64,000 nt of DNA, from NCBI RefSeq assembly GCF_003290125.1, contig NZ_QMKH01000006.1:62001-126000 (forward strand), read 5' to 3'. The notes beneath the pieces are model-generated. The model was not told the origin of the DNA. It saw only the letters and a list, made by a program, of their open reading frames with translations, and did not search any database. The DNA comes from Microvirga flavescens. Lineage in GTDB: Bacteria > Pseudomonadota > Alphaproteobacteria > Rhizobiales > Beijerinckiaceae. The translations under genes and the position numbers were made by a program. Shown piece by piece: positions 1 through 9,000 of the stretch (positions within the stretch are counted from its first letter, which is position 1; each line of letters opens with the position of its first letter).

Positions 1-1494
1 GATGAAGGAGTATTCAAGGAAGCCGAGGCTCGTGTAGGCGCGCCACATGAGGCCCTGCAGGATGCCCGCCACCCACATCGACGAGATGTAGAGAACGATG
101 CCGAGCGTCGAGATCCAGAAGTGCCAGTTCACGGCCTTCATGGAGTACAGGCGCTCCTTGTTCCACAGCCACGGGACGAGGCAGTAGATCGCGCCGAAGG
201 ACACGTAGGCCACCCAGCCGAGCGCGCCGGAATGAACGTGGCCGATGGTCCAGTCGGTATAGTGCGAGAGCGAGTTCACCGCCTTCACCGACATGAGCGG
301 ACCTTCGAAGGTGGCCATGCCGTAGAAGGCCACCGACACCACCATCATGCGAAGCACCGGATCGGTACGCAGCTTGTCCCACGCGCCTGAGAGGGTCATG
401 AGGCCGTTGATCATGCCGCCCCAGGAGGGCATCCACAGCATGATCGAGAAGGTCATGCCCAGCGTCTGCGCCCAATCGGGCAGGGCGGTGTAGTGCAGGT
501 GATGCGGGCCGGCCCAGATGTAGAGGAAGATCAGCGCCCAGAAGTGGATGATCGACAGCCGGTACGAGTAGACCGGACGCTCAGCCCGCTTCGGGATGAA
601 GTAGTACATGATGGCGAGGAAGCCGGCGGTGAGGAAGAAGCCCACCGCGTTATGGCCGTACCACCACTGCACCATCGCATCCTGCACGCCCGCCCAGACG
701 ATGTAGCTCTTGGGCGAGAAGATCGAGACCGGGATCGTGGCGTTGTTGCCCAGATGCAGGACGGCGATGGTCAGGATGAAGGCGAGGTAGAACCAGTTCG
801 CCACATAGATGTGAGGCTCCTTGCGGCGCATGACCGTGCCGAGGAACACGAGGAGATACGCGACCCAGACGACGGTGAGCCACAGATCCGCATACCACTC
901 GGGCTCGGCGTATTCCTTGCCCTGCGTGATGCCGAGCAGGTAGCCCGTGCCCGCGATGACGATGAAGAAATTGTAGCCGAGCACCACGAACCACGGGGCG
1001 ATGTCGCCAACGAGACGCGCGCGCGAGGTGCGCTGCACCACGTAGAGGGAGGTCGCGATCAGCACGTTGCCGCCGAACGCGAAGATGACCGCCGAGGTGT
1101 GCAGCGGCCGCATGCGCCCGAAGGAGAGCCACGCCGTGTCGAAGTTCAGCGCGGGGAAGGCGAGCTGCGATGCGATGAGAAGGCCGATCACGAAGCCGGC
1201 CACGCCCCAGAATACGCCAGCGATGGTGGCGAACTTCACCGGCCCCATGTTGTAGTTGGGTTTGCCGTTGATCGTCAGCGGCGGCAACAGGGCCGGGCGG
1301 TCGTAATAACGGTCCACGATCTTGAAGGCCGCCCAGCCGCTGGCGGCGGCGAACAGGTAAGCGTGGAATGCGTATTCCGGCGTATGGGCCTTCGCTGCGA
1401 TGATGATGCACAGAAGTGCCAGCGCCGCGAAGGCAAGGGCGGAGCCCGCCTCGCCGAAGGTCATGCTTTTTTGGGATGTTGCCGCTTGCGTCAT
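1..1494 (-). CDS. ccoN: cbb3-type cytochrome c oxidase subunit I (partial, 3' end beyond window)
   Basis: Catalytic haem-copper subunit of the high-affinity cbb3 terminal oxidase, an inner-membrane protein that reduces O2 to water under microaerobic conditions. The frame is open from the ATG at 1494 to the left edge (498 codons). The translation is a run of hydrophobic helices with family motifs, including [10 protein letters not shown] near residue 280, [19 protein letters not shown] near 120 and [15 protein letters not shown] near 425. The rest of the C-terminus, and presumably ccoO, Q and P, lie to the left. An FNR box about 83-96 bases upstream and the FNR-type regulator next door indicate induction at low oxygen. 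Identity is secure; only the end is missing. Confidence 0.96.
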   Translation of the reverse strand, partial: MTQAATSQKSMTFGEAGSALAFAALALLCIIIAAKAHTPEYAFHAYLFAAASGWAAFKIVDRYYDRPALLPPLTINGKPNYNMGPVKFATIAGVFWGVAGFVIGLLIASQLAFPALNFDTAWLSFGRMRPLHTSAVIFAFGGNVLIATSLYVVQRTSRARLVGDIAPWFVVLGYNFFIVIAGTGYLLGITQGKEYAEPEWYADLWLTVVWVAYLLVFLGTVMRRKEPHIYVANWFYLAFILTIAVLHLGNNATIPVSIFSPKSYIVWAGVQDAMVQWWYGHNAVGFFLTAGFLAIMYYFIPKRAERPVYSYRLSIIHFWALIFLYIWAGPHHLHYTALPDWAQTLGMTFSIMLWMPSWGGMINGLMTLSGAWDKLRTDPVLRMMVVSVAFYGMATFEGPLMSVKAVNSLSHYTDWTIGHVHSGALGWVAYVSFGAIYCLVPWLWNKERLYSMKAVNWHFWISTLGIVLYISSMWVAGILQGLMWRAYTSLGFLEYSFI

Positions 1495-1576
1495 GGGCCT
1501 CGAACCTTCTTTCAAGGGCGAGGCACTAAGCTTCACCCTTAGAACGAGGCTCTAAGGGGATAACAGGGGCGCGGCA

Positions 1577-1590
1577 TTGATGTAAGTCAA
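1577..1590 (-). promoter_or_regulatory. FNR/FixK-type box upstream of ccoN
   Basis: TTGATGTAAGTCAA matches the FNR/anaerobox consensus TTGAT-N4-ATCAA with one mismatch. It lies about 83-96 bases before the ccoN start and just past the fnrN stop. By analogy with rhizobial cbb3 operons it should activate ccoN when oxygen is low. The site is seen directly; its use is inferred. Confidence 0.8.
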
Positions 1591-1624
1591 AACGGCCCTG
1601 CTTCGGGCAGGGGCGGCCAGGTCG

Positions 1625-2380
1625 CTACCGGGTCGCCAATGCCTTGATTTGCGGGAGGTTTGTGAGGCGCACGCCTTCCGGCACGACGACAATGGCGCCG
1701 CTCTTGGCGAGCTTCGAGAAGGTCCGGCTCACGGTTTCGATGGTCAGGCCGAGGAAATCGGCGATGTCCTGCCGGCTCATGGGCAGCGGCAGGGTGATTG
1801 AGGTGTGCCCGATTCGGGCAAAGCGCTCCACAAGGCTCATCAGGAAGGCGGCGACGCGCTCGTCCGCCGTGCGCCGGCCGAGCAGGACCATCTGGTCTTG
1901 CGCGAGGCTGAGCTCATGGCTGGCGAATTCGTGCAGGCGGCGCAGGAGATGGGGCTTTTTGTCGAGGAAGGCCGTGAAGGTGCTGCGGGAGAATCGGCAG
2001 ACCTTGGTGTCGACGATGGCATCAGCCGAGACGCCGTAACGGTCGAGGAGGGCAAGCCCGAGGAAGTCGCCGGAAAGGGCGAAGCCCACGATCTGACGGC
2101 GACCGTCCGGCAGGAGCCTGTAGAGCCGCACCATGCCTTCGGTGATGTTGAACACGGCGCTTGCCGGGTCGTCCTGGGAGAAGAGAGTGGCCTTGGCGGC
2201 AAAGGCGGTCGGGTGGCTTAAGGCGTCGATCTCGGTCAGTTCGTGATCGTCCAGGGCGGAACAGATGCTGATCTGCCGCACCCGGCAATCCGCGCAGGCG
2301 CTGGCGCCGAGGCTGTGCAGGCAACCTGAACCGCGTGCAGGCGCATCGGCCCGCTGCTGTGCCGTTTCTGTTCGCTCCAA
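1625..2380 (-). CDS. fnrN: Crp/Fnr family oxygen-responsive regulator, FnrN type
   Basis: 251-residue cytoplasmic transcription factor. The N-terminus carries a cysteine cluster (C20, C29, C32, C40) with another cysteine in the sensor domain (VDTKVCRF), the arrangement of FnrN proteins that bind an oxygen-labile [4Fe-4S] cluster; FixK proteins lack it. A cyclic-nucleotide-binding-like beta roll spans about residues 45-150, and a C-terminal helix-turn-helix contains ETVSRTFSKL, the E..SR recognition motif for TTGAT half sites. It is transcribed in the same direction as ccoN, with an FNR box in front of ccoN and one about 72-85 bases before its own start, so autoregulation is likely. Confidence 0.92.
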   Translation of the reverse strand: MERTETAQQRADAPARGSGCLHSLGASACADCRVRQISICSALDDHELTEIDALSHPTAFAAKATLFSQDDPASAVFNITEGMVRLYRLLPDGRRQIVGFALSGDFLGLALLDRYGVSADAIVDTKVCRFSRSTFTAFLDKKPHLLRRLHEFASHELSLAQDQMVLLGRRTADERVAAFLMSLVERFARIGHTSITLPLPMSRQDIADFLGLTIETVSRTFSKLAKSGAIVVVPEGVRLTNLPQIKALATR

Positions 2381-2451
2381 GGCCGGGCCCCGCTGATGTC
2401 CGAATTCCTATTAGCACAGATTATCGGGGAAGGTTCAACCGAGGCGCACGG

Positions 2452-2465
2452 TTGACCTGCATCAA
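2452..2465. promoter_or_regulatory. FNR box between fnrN and a divergent gene
   Basis: TTGACCTGCATCAA matches TTGAT-N4-ATCAA at nine of ten fixed positions. It lies about 72 bases from the fnrN start and about 57 bases from the preferred start of the divergent gene at 2522, so one site could serve both promoters. Confidence 0.7.
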
Positions 2466-2521
2466 TGTCGCAGGTCCTGCCCTGTGGGATGGTGCGGCTC
2501 CTTTGGACATTCCTTTTTCGC

Positions 2522-3007
2522 ATGCAGGATCTGTTTCACGTCGCCCCCTTGTCTCCGAAAGAAGCGCATCTGGCCTATCCGCTGGTCCGGATGTTCGATC
2601 CTGCGGTGACATTGCAGAACTGGCTGGCCTTTGTCCGGCGCCTCGCCCGGCGCAAACCCGGGCAGGGCGGGCTGATGGCCGTGCGAGACCGGCGCGGCGT
2701 CATGCATGCCTTGTTCGCCTATGCCGTCTGCCAGGATCGACGCTCGAATGCGTGCCTGCGCATCACGGACCTCATCGTCAGTCGCCTTCCGGGCGAGGAA
2801 GTGAACGCCAGGGTGCTCTCCGGAGTGCAGGAGCTGGCTGATGAATTCGGCTGCAGGGAGGTTCTGATCGACGTCCCCGTGATGCCGGGGAACGCCCAGG
2901 CCCTCTCGAGCATGGAGGGCATGGCCGCGCCGAGCTTTTCGCCGGTGACGATCACCTTCTCGAACCGCAGCTTGCGCGGCGACAGGCTGGAGACCAAGAG
3001 CGCATGA
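2522..3007 (+). CDS. Hypothetical protein, possibly acetyltransferase-like
   Basis: 161-residue soluble protein, divergent from fnrN. An in-frame ATG at 2465 would place the start on the FNR box, so the ATG at 2522 (MQDLFHVAPLS) is preferred. The pattern of an N-terminal AYPLVRMFDP segment, a central strand with MAVRDRRGVMHALFAYAV, then DLIVSRLPG and a helix fits a distant GNAT fold, but no acetyl-CoA-binding loop is clear. The shared FNR box suggests expression with the low-oxygen response. No function can be assigned with confidence. Confidence 0.7.
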   Translation: MQDLFHVAPLSPKEAHLAYPLVRMFDPAVTLQNWLAFVRRLARRKPGQGGLMAVRDRRGVMHALFAYAVCQDRRSNACLRITDLIVSRLPGEEVNARVLSGVQELADEFGCREVLIDVPVMPGNAQALSSMEGMAAPSFSPVTITFSNRSLRGDRLETKSA

Positions 3008-3019
3008 GAACAGCGTTCG

Positions 3020-3373
3020 TCACACGGCGGCGGTGATCTGGATTTCCAGCGCGTATTGCGGGTTCGCCAGCCTCGATTCCACACAGGCCCGTGCAGGCGT
3101 ATGGCCGGGGACGACCCAGCGGTCCCAGACCGCATTCATCTCATCGTAGGAGCCCATGTCGGTCAGCCAGATCGTGGCGCGCAGGATCTTCGTCTTGTCG
3201 CTGCCGATCTCGGCCAGAGACTGCGCGATCTGGTCGAGCACGTCCGTGGTTTGCGCCGTCACGGATTGGCCAAGGGTGGTCTCCGGAACGTAGCCGGAGA
3301 AATAGGCGACGCCGTTGTGAATCACGAGATCGCTGTAGCGGGCAGCGACGCCGACGCGGGTGATGTCCGTCAT
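3020..3373 (-). CDS. RidA family (YjgF/YER057c/UK114) protein
   Basis: 117 residues, the usual length for the family, whose members form cytoplasmic trimers. RidA proper hydrolyses reactive enamines and imines made by PLP enzymes, but many paralogues have other or unknown substrates. Family features seen are FSGYVPE near the N-terminus, the DQIAQSLAEIGSDKTKILRA helix, and the C-terminal block GHTPARACVESRLANP with the conserved arginine that binds the substrate carboxylate. It converges on the gene at 2522 with a 12-base gap. Family membership is firm; the exact substrate is not known. Confidence 0.9.
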   Translation of the reverse strand: MTDITRVGVAARYSDLVIHNGVAYFSGYVPETTLGQSVTAQTTDVLDQIAQSLAEIGSDKTKILRATIWLTDMGSYDEMNAVWDRWVVPGHTPARACVESRLANPQYALEIQITAAV

Positions 3374-3499
3374 GATGTCTGGTCCTGAGGCAATGAGGTG
3401 CCGTCTGAAAGTATTGTCCCCTAGAGCTACGAGCCCAAATATCTCCTATCTGAATTGCACGCTCATCGAAGCAATCTGACAACGACATGGAGGGACGCT

Positions 3500-3694
3500 A
3501 TGGGACGCAAGTACATCGACTGCAGGCAAATCTCCAGCGACAAGAAATGCAGCCTCGCCATGGTGGCCGATACTGAGAACGAGCTCGTCGAGGCCGCCGT
3601 TCAACACGCGATCTCCTTTCACAAGCATCAGGATACGCCTGAGCTTCGCCAGCAGATCAGAAGCGTTATCAAGGACGGCAATCCGCCCGCCTGA
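3500..3694 (+). CDS. DUF1059 family small protein
   Basis: 64 residues starting MGRKYIDCRQ, with CSLAMVADTENELVEAAVQHA and a C-terminal segment DTPELRQQIRSVIKDG, the signature of DUF1059, a family of small soluble proteins of unknown function. The ATG at 3500 is chosen because AGGG lies just upstream; an in-frame start at 3455 has no ribosome site and adds residues not found in the family. It is followed by a strong hairpin. Confidence 0.85.
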   Translation: MGRKYIDCRQISSDKKCSLAMVADTENELVEAAVQHAISFHKHQDTPELRQQIRSVIKDGNPPA

Positions 3695-3713
3695 CGAAAA
3701 TGCGGGGATGAAA

Positions 3714-3750
3714 AAAGCCGGGAGGCTTTCGCGCTCCCGGCTTTCGTTTT
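3714..3750. terminator. Bidirectional rho-independent terminator
   Basis: The stem GCCGGGAG/CTCCCGGC (3717-3724 with 3734-3741) is flanked by an A run on the left and TTTCGTTTT on the right. It sits between the convergent DUF1059 and 5'-nucleotidase genes and can serve both strands. Confidence 0.85.
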
Positions 3751-3769
3751 CGCTATCCGACGAAGCGTC

Positions 3770-5434
3770 TCAGTTGAGGCGCGTGATGCGATCCAGTGCC
3801 ACCGGCGCGATCGGGCTGTTGCCGGCGAAGTAGGCGGAGAAGGCATCGATGTCGAAGAGGCCGTAGAGCGGGTTCTTGCCCTGCTTGAGGACAGAGAAAC
3901 CGTCGCCGCCATCGGACAGGAAGTTGTTGATGGTCACGCGGTAGCTTTCTTCCGCACCGATCGGCTTGCCGTTCAGCTTCAGGCTATCCGGGAGCACGCG
4001 GTCGCCGACGGGGCGGGCATTGTCCCACGTATAGGTGAAGCCCTTCGAGACGTGCAGGATGCGGGGCTTGGGCTGGTTGATCCACTGCTGTTCCAGCATG
4101 GTCTTGAGCTGCGCGCCGGTGAGATCCACCGTCACCAGGGAGTTGGCGAAGGGCTGAACCGCAAACAGATTGGCGTAGGTGACCTTGCCTTCGTCCTTTT
4201 TGGGAAGGTCCGTGCGGACGCCGCCCGGGTTCATGAAGGCAATGACGGCGCGGCCGTCACGTTCGGTTGCGGTGGCAGCAAGCTGCGAGTCGGCAATGAG
4301 GTTGCCGAGGGTGGTCTCGCCCGACGGGCTTTCGTCCTTCGTCAGCGAGGCGCTCAGGATTCCCACGACGCGGTTGGCGAGGGGGGCCGCAAGCTTCTGG
4401 TATTCCTCGATCAGCTTGGTCTGCTCGGGATCCTTGGCATAGGTCTCCGTCGCCACGATCACGTTGTCGGCCTTGGCCTGCACGAGATCGCGGGTCTTGC
4501 GGTCGATCTTGATGTCGATGTTGGTGACGACCGAGCCGAACTTGTCGCCGCTGGTGACGAGGCGTCCGTCGATCTGGCAGTTATATGCCTTGTGCGTATG
4601 GCCGCTGATGACGAGATCGACAGCCTTGTCGAGCTTCTTGACGATATCGACGATAGGGCCGGAAATGCCGGGGCACTCGTTGTAGTCGCCGGTCGGGAAG
4701 CCGCCTTCGTGGATCAGGACCGCGATGGTCTCGATGCCCTTGGCGCGGATTTCCGGAACGAGGGCGTTCACGGTCGCCGCTTCGTCCTCGAACTTCAGGC
4801 CGGCCACGCCCGAGGGCATGACGATGCTGGGGGTGTCCTTCAGGGTCAGGCCGATGAAGGCCACCGGAACGCCCTCGAACTCCTTAACGTGGTAGGGCGG
4901 CAGGACCGGCTTGTTGGTCGCCGTGTCGATGGTGCTGGCCGCGAGGTACTTGTACTTGGCTCCGGTGAACGGACGCGGGCCCGCGCAGCCGTCCTTCTGG
5001 TGGCAGCCGCCGTTCTGCATGCGCAGAAGCTCGACCTTGCCTTCGTCGAATTCATGGTTGCCGACGGCGGAGGCCTCGAGGCCCATGAGCGACAACGATT
5101 CGACGGTCGGCTCGTCATGGAAGAGGGCGGAGAGCAGCGGGCTCGCGCCGATCAGGTCGCCTGCCGCCACGAAGATGGAGTTCTTATTGGCGCCCTTGAG
5201 CTGCTTGACCAGGGTCGCCATGGCCTCGGAGCCGCCCGCGGGCACGGTGATCTGCTTGGAGGGGTCCTTCGGATCTCGGATCTTGATGCCGCCGGGAGGC
5301 AGCAGGTTGCCGTGAAAATCATTGATCGCAAGAATTCGGACGTCGATAGCGCTCGCGTCCTGCGCCAGGGCGGCGCCCGTCGCGCCGAGCAATGCGAGCT
5401 GGGCCGTCATGGCCAGCAGAGATAAACGTTTCAT
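3770..5434 (-). CDS. Secreted bifunctional metallophosphatase / 5'-nucleotidase
   Basis: 554 residues. The signal peptide MKRLSLLAMTAQLALLGATG ends near AALAQ, so the protein acts in the periplasm or outside. A calcineurin-like metallophosphoesterase domain (about residues 30-270) shows the metal-binding motifs ILAINDFHGNL, AAGDLIGASP, VGNHEFDEG and VISGHTHKA. The C-terminal 5'-nucleotidase domain (about 350-530) binds the nucleotide. The family hydrolyses 5'-nucleotides or UDP-sugars to scavenge phosphate and nucleosides. The ATG at 5434 is preferred over upstream in-frame codons because it begins the signal peptide and has AAGGGG about 12 bases before it. Probably monocistronic. Confidence 0.92.
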   Translation of the reverse strand: MKRLSLLAMTAQLALLGATGAALAQDASAIDVRILAINDFHGNLLPPGGIKIRDPKDPSKQITVPAGGSEAMATLVKQLKGANKNSIFVAAGDLIGASPLLSALFHDEPTVESLSLMGLEASAVGNHEFDEGKVELLRMQNGGCHQKDGCAGPRPFTGAKYKYLAASTIDTATNKPVLPPYHVKEFEGVPVAFIGLTLKDTPSIVMPSGVAGLKFEDEAATVNALVPEIRAKGIETIAVLIHEGGFPTGDYNECPGISGPIVDIVKKLDKAVDLVISGHTHKAYNCQIDGRLVTSGDKFGSVVTNIDIKIDRKTRDLVQAKADNVIVATETYAKDPEQTKLIEEYQKLAAPLANRVVGILSASLTKDESPSGETTLGNLIADSQLAATATERDGRAVIAFMNPGGVRTDLPKKDEGKVTYANLFAVQPFANSLVTVDLTGAQLKTMLEQQWINQPKPRILHVSKGFTYTWDNARPVGDRVLPDSLKLNGKPIGAEESYRVTINNFLSDGGDGFSVLKQGKNPLYGLFDIDAFSAYFAGNSPIAPVALDRITRLN

Positions 5435-6079
5435 GGAAGTGGTGCCCCTTGGAAGGTCTGTTCTCATCACGAATGCTGCAACAGCAAGAACACTGTAGCC
5501 TGCCACTTTCCACCTGAGAAGAGACCGGGTCCTGGCTTGCCGTTAAGGAATGGTAAAAACACCCCGTTTCATTGTGGATCGTGGTCAGGCCGCTTTGACA
5601 TTGTCGAGGAAGCGCGGCGACGTAAGAGAGATCTTCCTGTCTGCATGGATGAGAAGGCGCGCCTGCGCTCTCGCGGCTGTTTCCCTCTCGGCCGGTTGAG
5701 GGCGGGGTGATTTGCGGACTCCGATCTCCGTTCAATCGGGTGAGTGCCGCGTGAGACGGCACCACATTTTTGCGACATGGTGGGCCGACTGGTTCAGGAG
5801 GTTGAAAGGGGAGTGTGAGGGCGCCTAGAAGTTTTATCTAGAGTCTTGCAATTTTGCAAATTTTGATGATGCGGAATGATTTCTTAGATCTTCAATAGAT
5901 TGAAAAATAGAGATTTTCTTGGCTGGTTGCTTGCTTATGTGCAATCTTTCCTGGGGCGAGGTTTGTTATATCGTTTTAAAATGTTGCGCTCTTCAGGAGG
6001 GCAATTAGTCTTTGTTGGAGATGTTATATCGTAAGGAAAAATATCCTCATTTTTCCTGGTCGCAGTTGAGGGATTCAGC
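5435..6079. other. Long intergenic region with AT-rich promoter zone
   Basis: 645 bases with no convincing gene. The left part is the 5'-nucleotidase upstream region. The right part, roughly 5830-6060, is strikingly AT-rich against a GC-rich background and probably holds the promoter of the large RTX gene. No specific operator could be assigned. Confidence 0.5.
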
Positions 6080-9000
6080 ATGGCGGGCTCGCATTTAAAG
6101 GGCAAGAAACCCGGATTTCAGGCGATCTCAGAACTGAAGAGCCCAGACCTTGCCGTGATAGGTCTGGAGAGTGGTGTTTCCGATCACACGATCCAGTTCG
6201 ATGAGACAGCTTTGGCTGTTTCGGAGCCGAGCTTTGGAAACTTGAGCAAATCGGCGACGTATTCCGTCGTCGGCATGCCGCACGGTTATGTGCCGGCAGC
6301 CTCAGTGACAGGTGAAATCTGGACGGGAACTGACGCCGACGAGTCCCACACCGGCACCAACCTCGATGACGTACTCAATGGCGGGGGCGGCAACGACACG
6401 CTCAACGGGGGAGATGGGGATGACACTCTCGACGGCGGTGATTTCGCAGGCACCAGGAACAGGCTCGTTGGCGGAGCCGGCAACGACACGTACTATGTCT
6501 ACAATACGGGCGATGTCGTCGTAGAAGCAGATGGGGCTTTTGGTGTCGACCGGATCATCACCACTGTCGATTACGCCCTGCCCACCGGTGTTGAGATCCT
6601 AGAGGTCGGCGCTACTACCAAGGGGCTGAATCTGACAGGTCGGGCCGATGGTAACGACACCATCATCGGCGGCAGCGGCAACGATACCATTAATGGCGCA
6701 GGCGGATGGGACGAGCTCTATGGCGGAGCGGGCAACGACGTCTATTTCGCAATTCCGACAACCAGAGTGATCGAGGCGGTCGGTGGAGGTTGGGACGAAG
6801 TCTACTTCTCCGGTTCCGGTATTGATCAATGGCGACTCGAGGCAGGTAGCGAAATCGAGGTCGTTAGAACCTTATCGAACAGCTATATCGTCGGCAATGA
6901 GTTCGCCACCCACTTCATTGGCGGTAATGGCACTGACGTATTCGACGGCGGCCTGGATACTGCGGTTGACACTCTGGCAGGCGGCAAGGGGAGCGACACC
7001 TACATCCTCCGTTCGGCCGGCGATATCATCATAGAAAATCCCGGTGAGGGAAGGGATACGATCCGTACGCAGGTCGACTGCCTCCTCGACCCCGAGGTGT
7101 CCGTCGAAGAGATATACGGCGATCCGACGGGAGGCGCAAAATCCTTTCATATCAGGGGCAGTAAGTACACCGAGGTCATAGTGATAGACGGCGGTGTCAC
7201 CAACGACACTTTGGAGAGCGCTGCCGAGGGCTCCGGTGTCCTGGTCATGTCCGGCTCGGGGGGCGATGACGTCTACTATGTTCACCGCCCCAGAGTGATC
7301 GTCATGGAAGATGCCGGGGGCGGCTCCGACATCGTTTATACGGACTATAGCTTCACGCTCTTCTCGGATATCGAGACGCTTCAGGCGAGCGAGGGTTTCG
7401 AGGGCATCACGCTCACAGGAAACTCCAACGCCAACACGATCATCGGTAACAAGCTCGCCAATACTCTTGTCGGCGGGGGTGGTCTCGATACCCTGAAGGG
7501 CGGCGCGGGCGACGACGTTTATGTGGTGACCGATGCCCTGGCCAAAATCGTAGAGCTTGAAGGTGAAGGCAAGGATACGATCCTCACAAGCGTCAGCTAC
7601 ACTCTTGCTCCCGATGTGGAGATCGAGGTTCTGCAGGCGACTGGAACGGCTGCGATAAACCTGACCGGCAATCGTGGCAGCAACGAGATCATCGGCAATA
7701 GCGCCAACAATGTTCTGGACGGCGGCGATGATGCCGTGGCCGATACGCTCGCCGGTGGTTTGGGCAACGACACATATTATGTGCGGGCTGGCGACATCGT
7801 CAAAGAGAATGCCGACGAAGGGACGGATACGGTCATCGTCTATGAGAGCTATACTCTCGACGGCGGTGCCTCCATTGAGGTGTTGCAGGCCGATACCAGC
7901 AAGGGAACGACGGAGTTCTCGCTGAAGGGCAACGAGGTCGCCAACACCATCATCGGCGCGCTTGGCAATGACTCACTGGATGGTGGCGGTTCTGCAAGCG
8001 ATCCGGCCGATCTTCTCATCGGTGGCGATGGTGATGATACCTACTACGTCCATCGCGCCAGCGACAGAGTCGTGGAAGGCTCGGATGCTGCGTCGGGCTC
8101 CGACCGCATCATCACGGATGTCAGCTATACCATCGCGACAAATGTCGAGAGTCTGCAGGCTGCTGCCGGCATCGATGGCATCGTTCTCACCGGCAATGGT
8201 GTTGCCAACACCCTGATCGGCAACGAACGGGCCAACACGCTGATCGGCGCGGGCGGCGAGGATACGCTGAAAGGCGGATCTGGTGACGACGTCTATGTGG
8301 TGACTGACACCCTTGCCACCATCGTGGAGCTGGAAGGCGAAGGCAAAGACACGATCCTGACAAGCGTCAGCTACACTCTCGCCCCCGATGCGGAGATCGA
8401 AGTTCTGCGGGCGAACGGTGCCGGCGCCATTGATCTGACCGGTAACCGCTACAAGAACGAGATCATCGGCAACGATGCGGCCAACGTTTTGGACGGTGGC
8501 CGGGACAGTGAGGCCGATACGCTCACCGGTGGCAAGGGTGATGATGTCTATCACCTGCGGACGGGTGATATCGTCAATGAAATCGTCGGCGAAGGCCACG
8601 ATACGGCCGTCGTCTACAGCAGCTACACCCTGAATGGCGGCGCTTCGCTCGAAGTGCTCCAGGCGGATCAGAGCGAAGGGACGTCCGATTTCTCCCTGAA
8701 GGGCAATGAACTGGCCAACACCATCATCGGGGCGTCCGGCAACGATACGCTCGACGGCGGTGGAACGACTGACGGTCCGGGCGACAGCCTCGTCGGTGGC
8801 GATGGTGACGATACCTACTACGTTCGCCGGGCCAATGACGTGGTGGTCGAAGGTGCCGGCGGGGGCAATGATATCATCATCACGTCGGTGGACCTTACTA
8901 TCGCCGCCAATGTGGAGACGTTGCAGGCGGCCGCCGGCGCGGGCGATCTCGTTCTCACCGGCAATGCGGCTGCGAATACCCTCATCGGTAACGAGGGAGA

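Noticed and set aside
493..1542. Plus-strand frame antisense to ccoN
   Set aside because: It is a shadow of the ccoN reading frame, with composition unlike a real protein and no family features.
4052..5425. Plus-strand 457-codon frame antisense to the 5'-nucleotidase
   Set aside because: It mirrors the coding strand of a clear enzyme; the translation is low-complexity.
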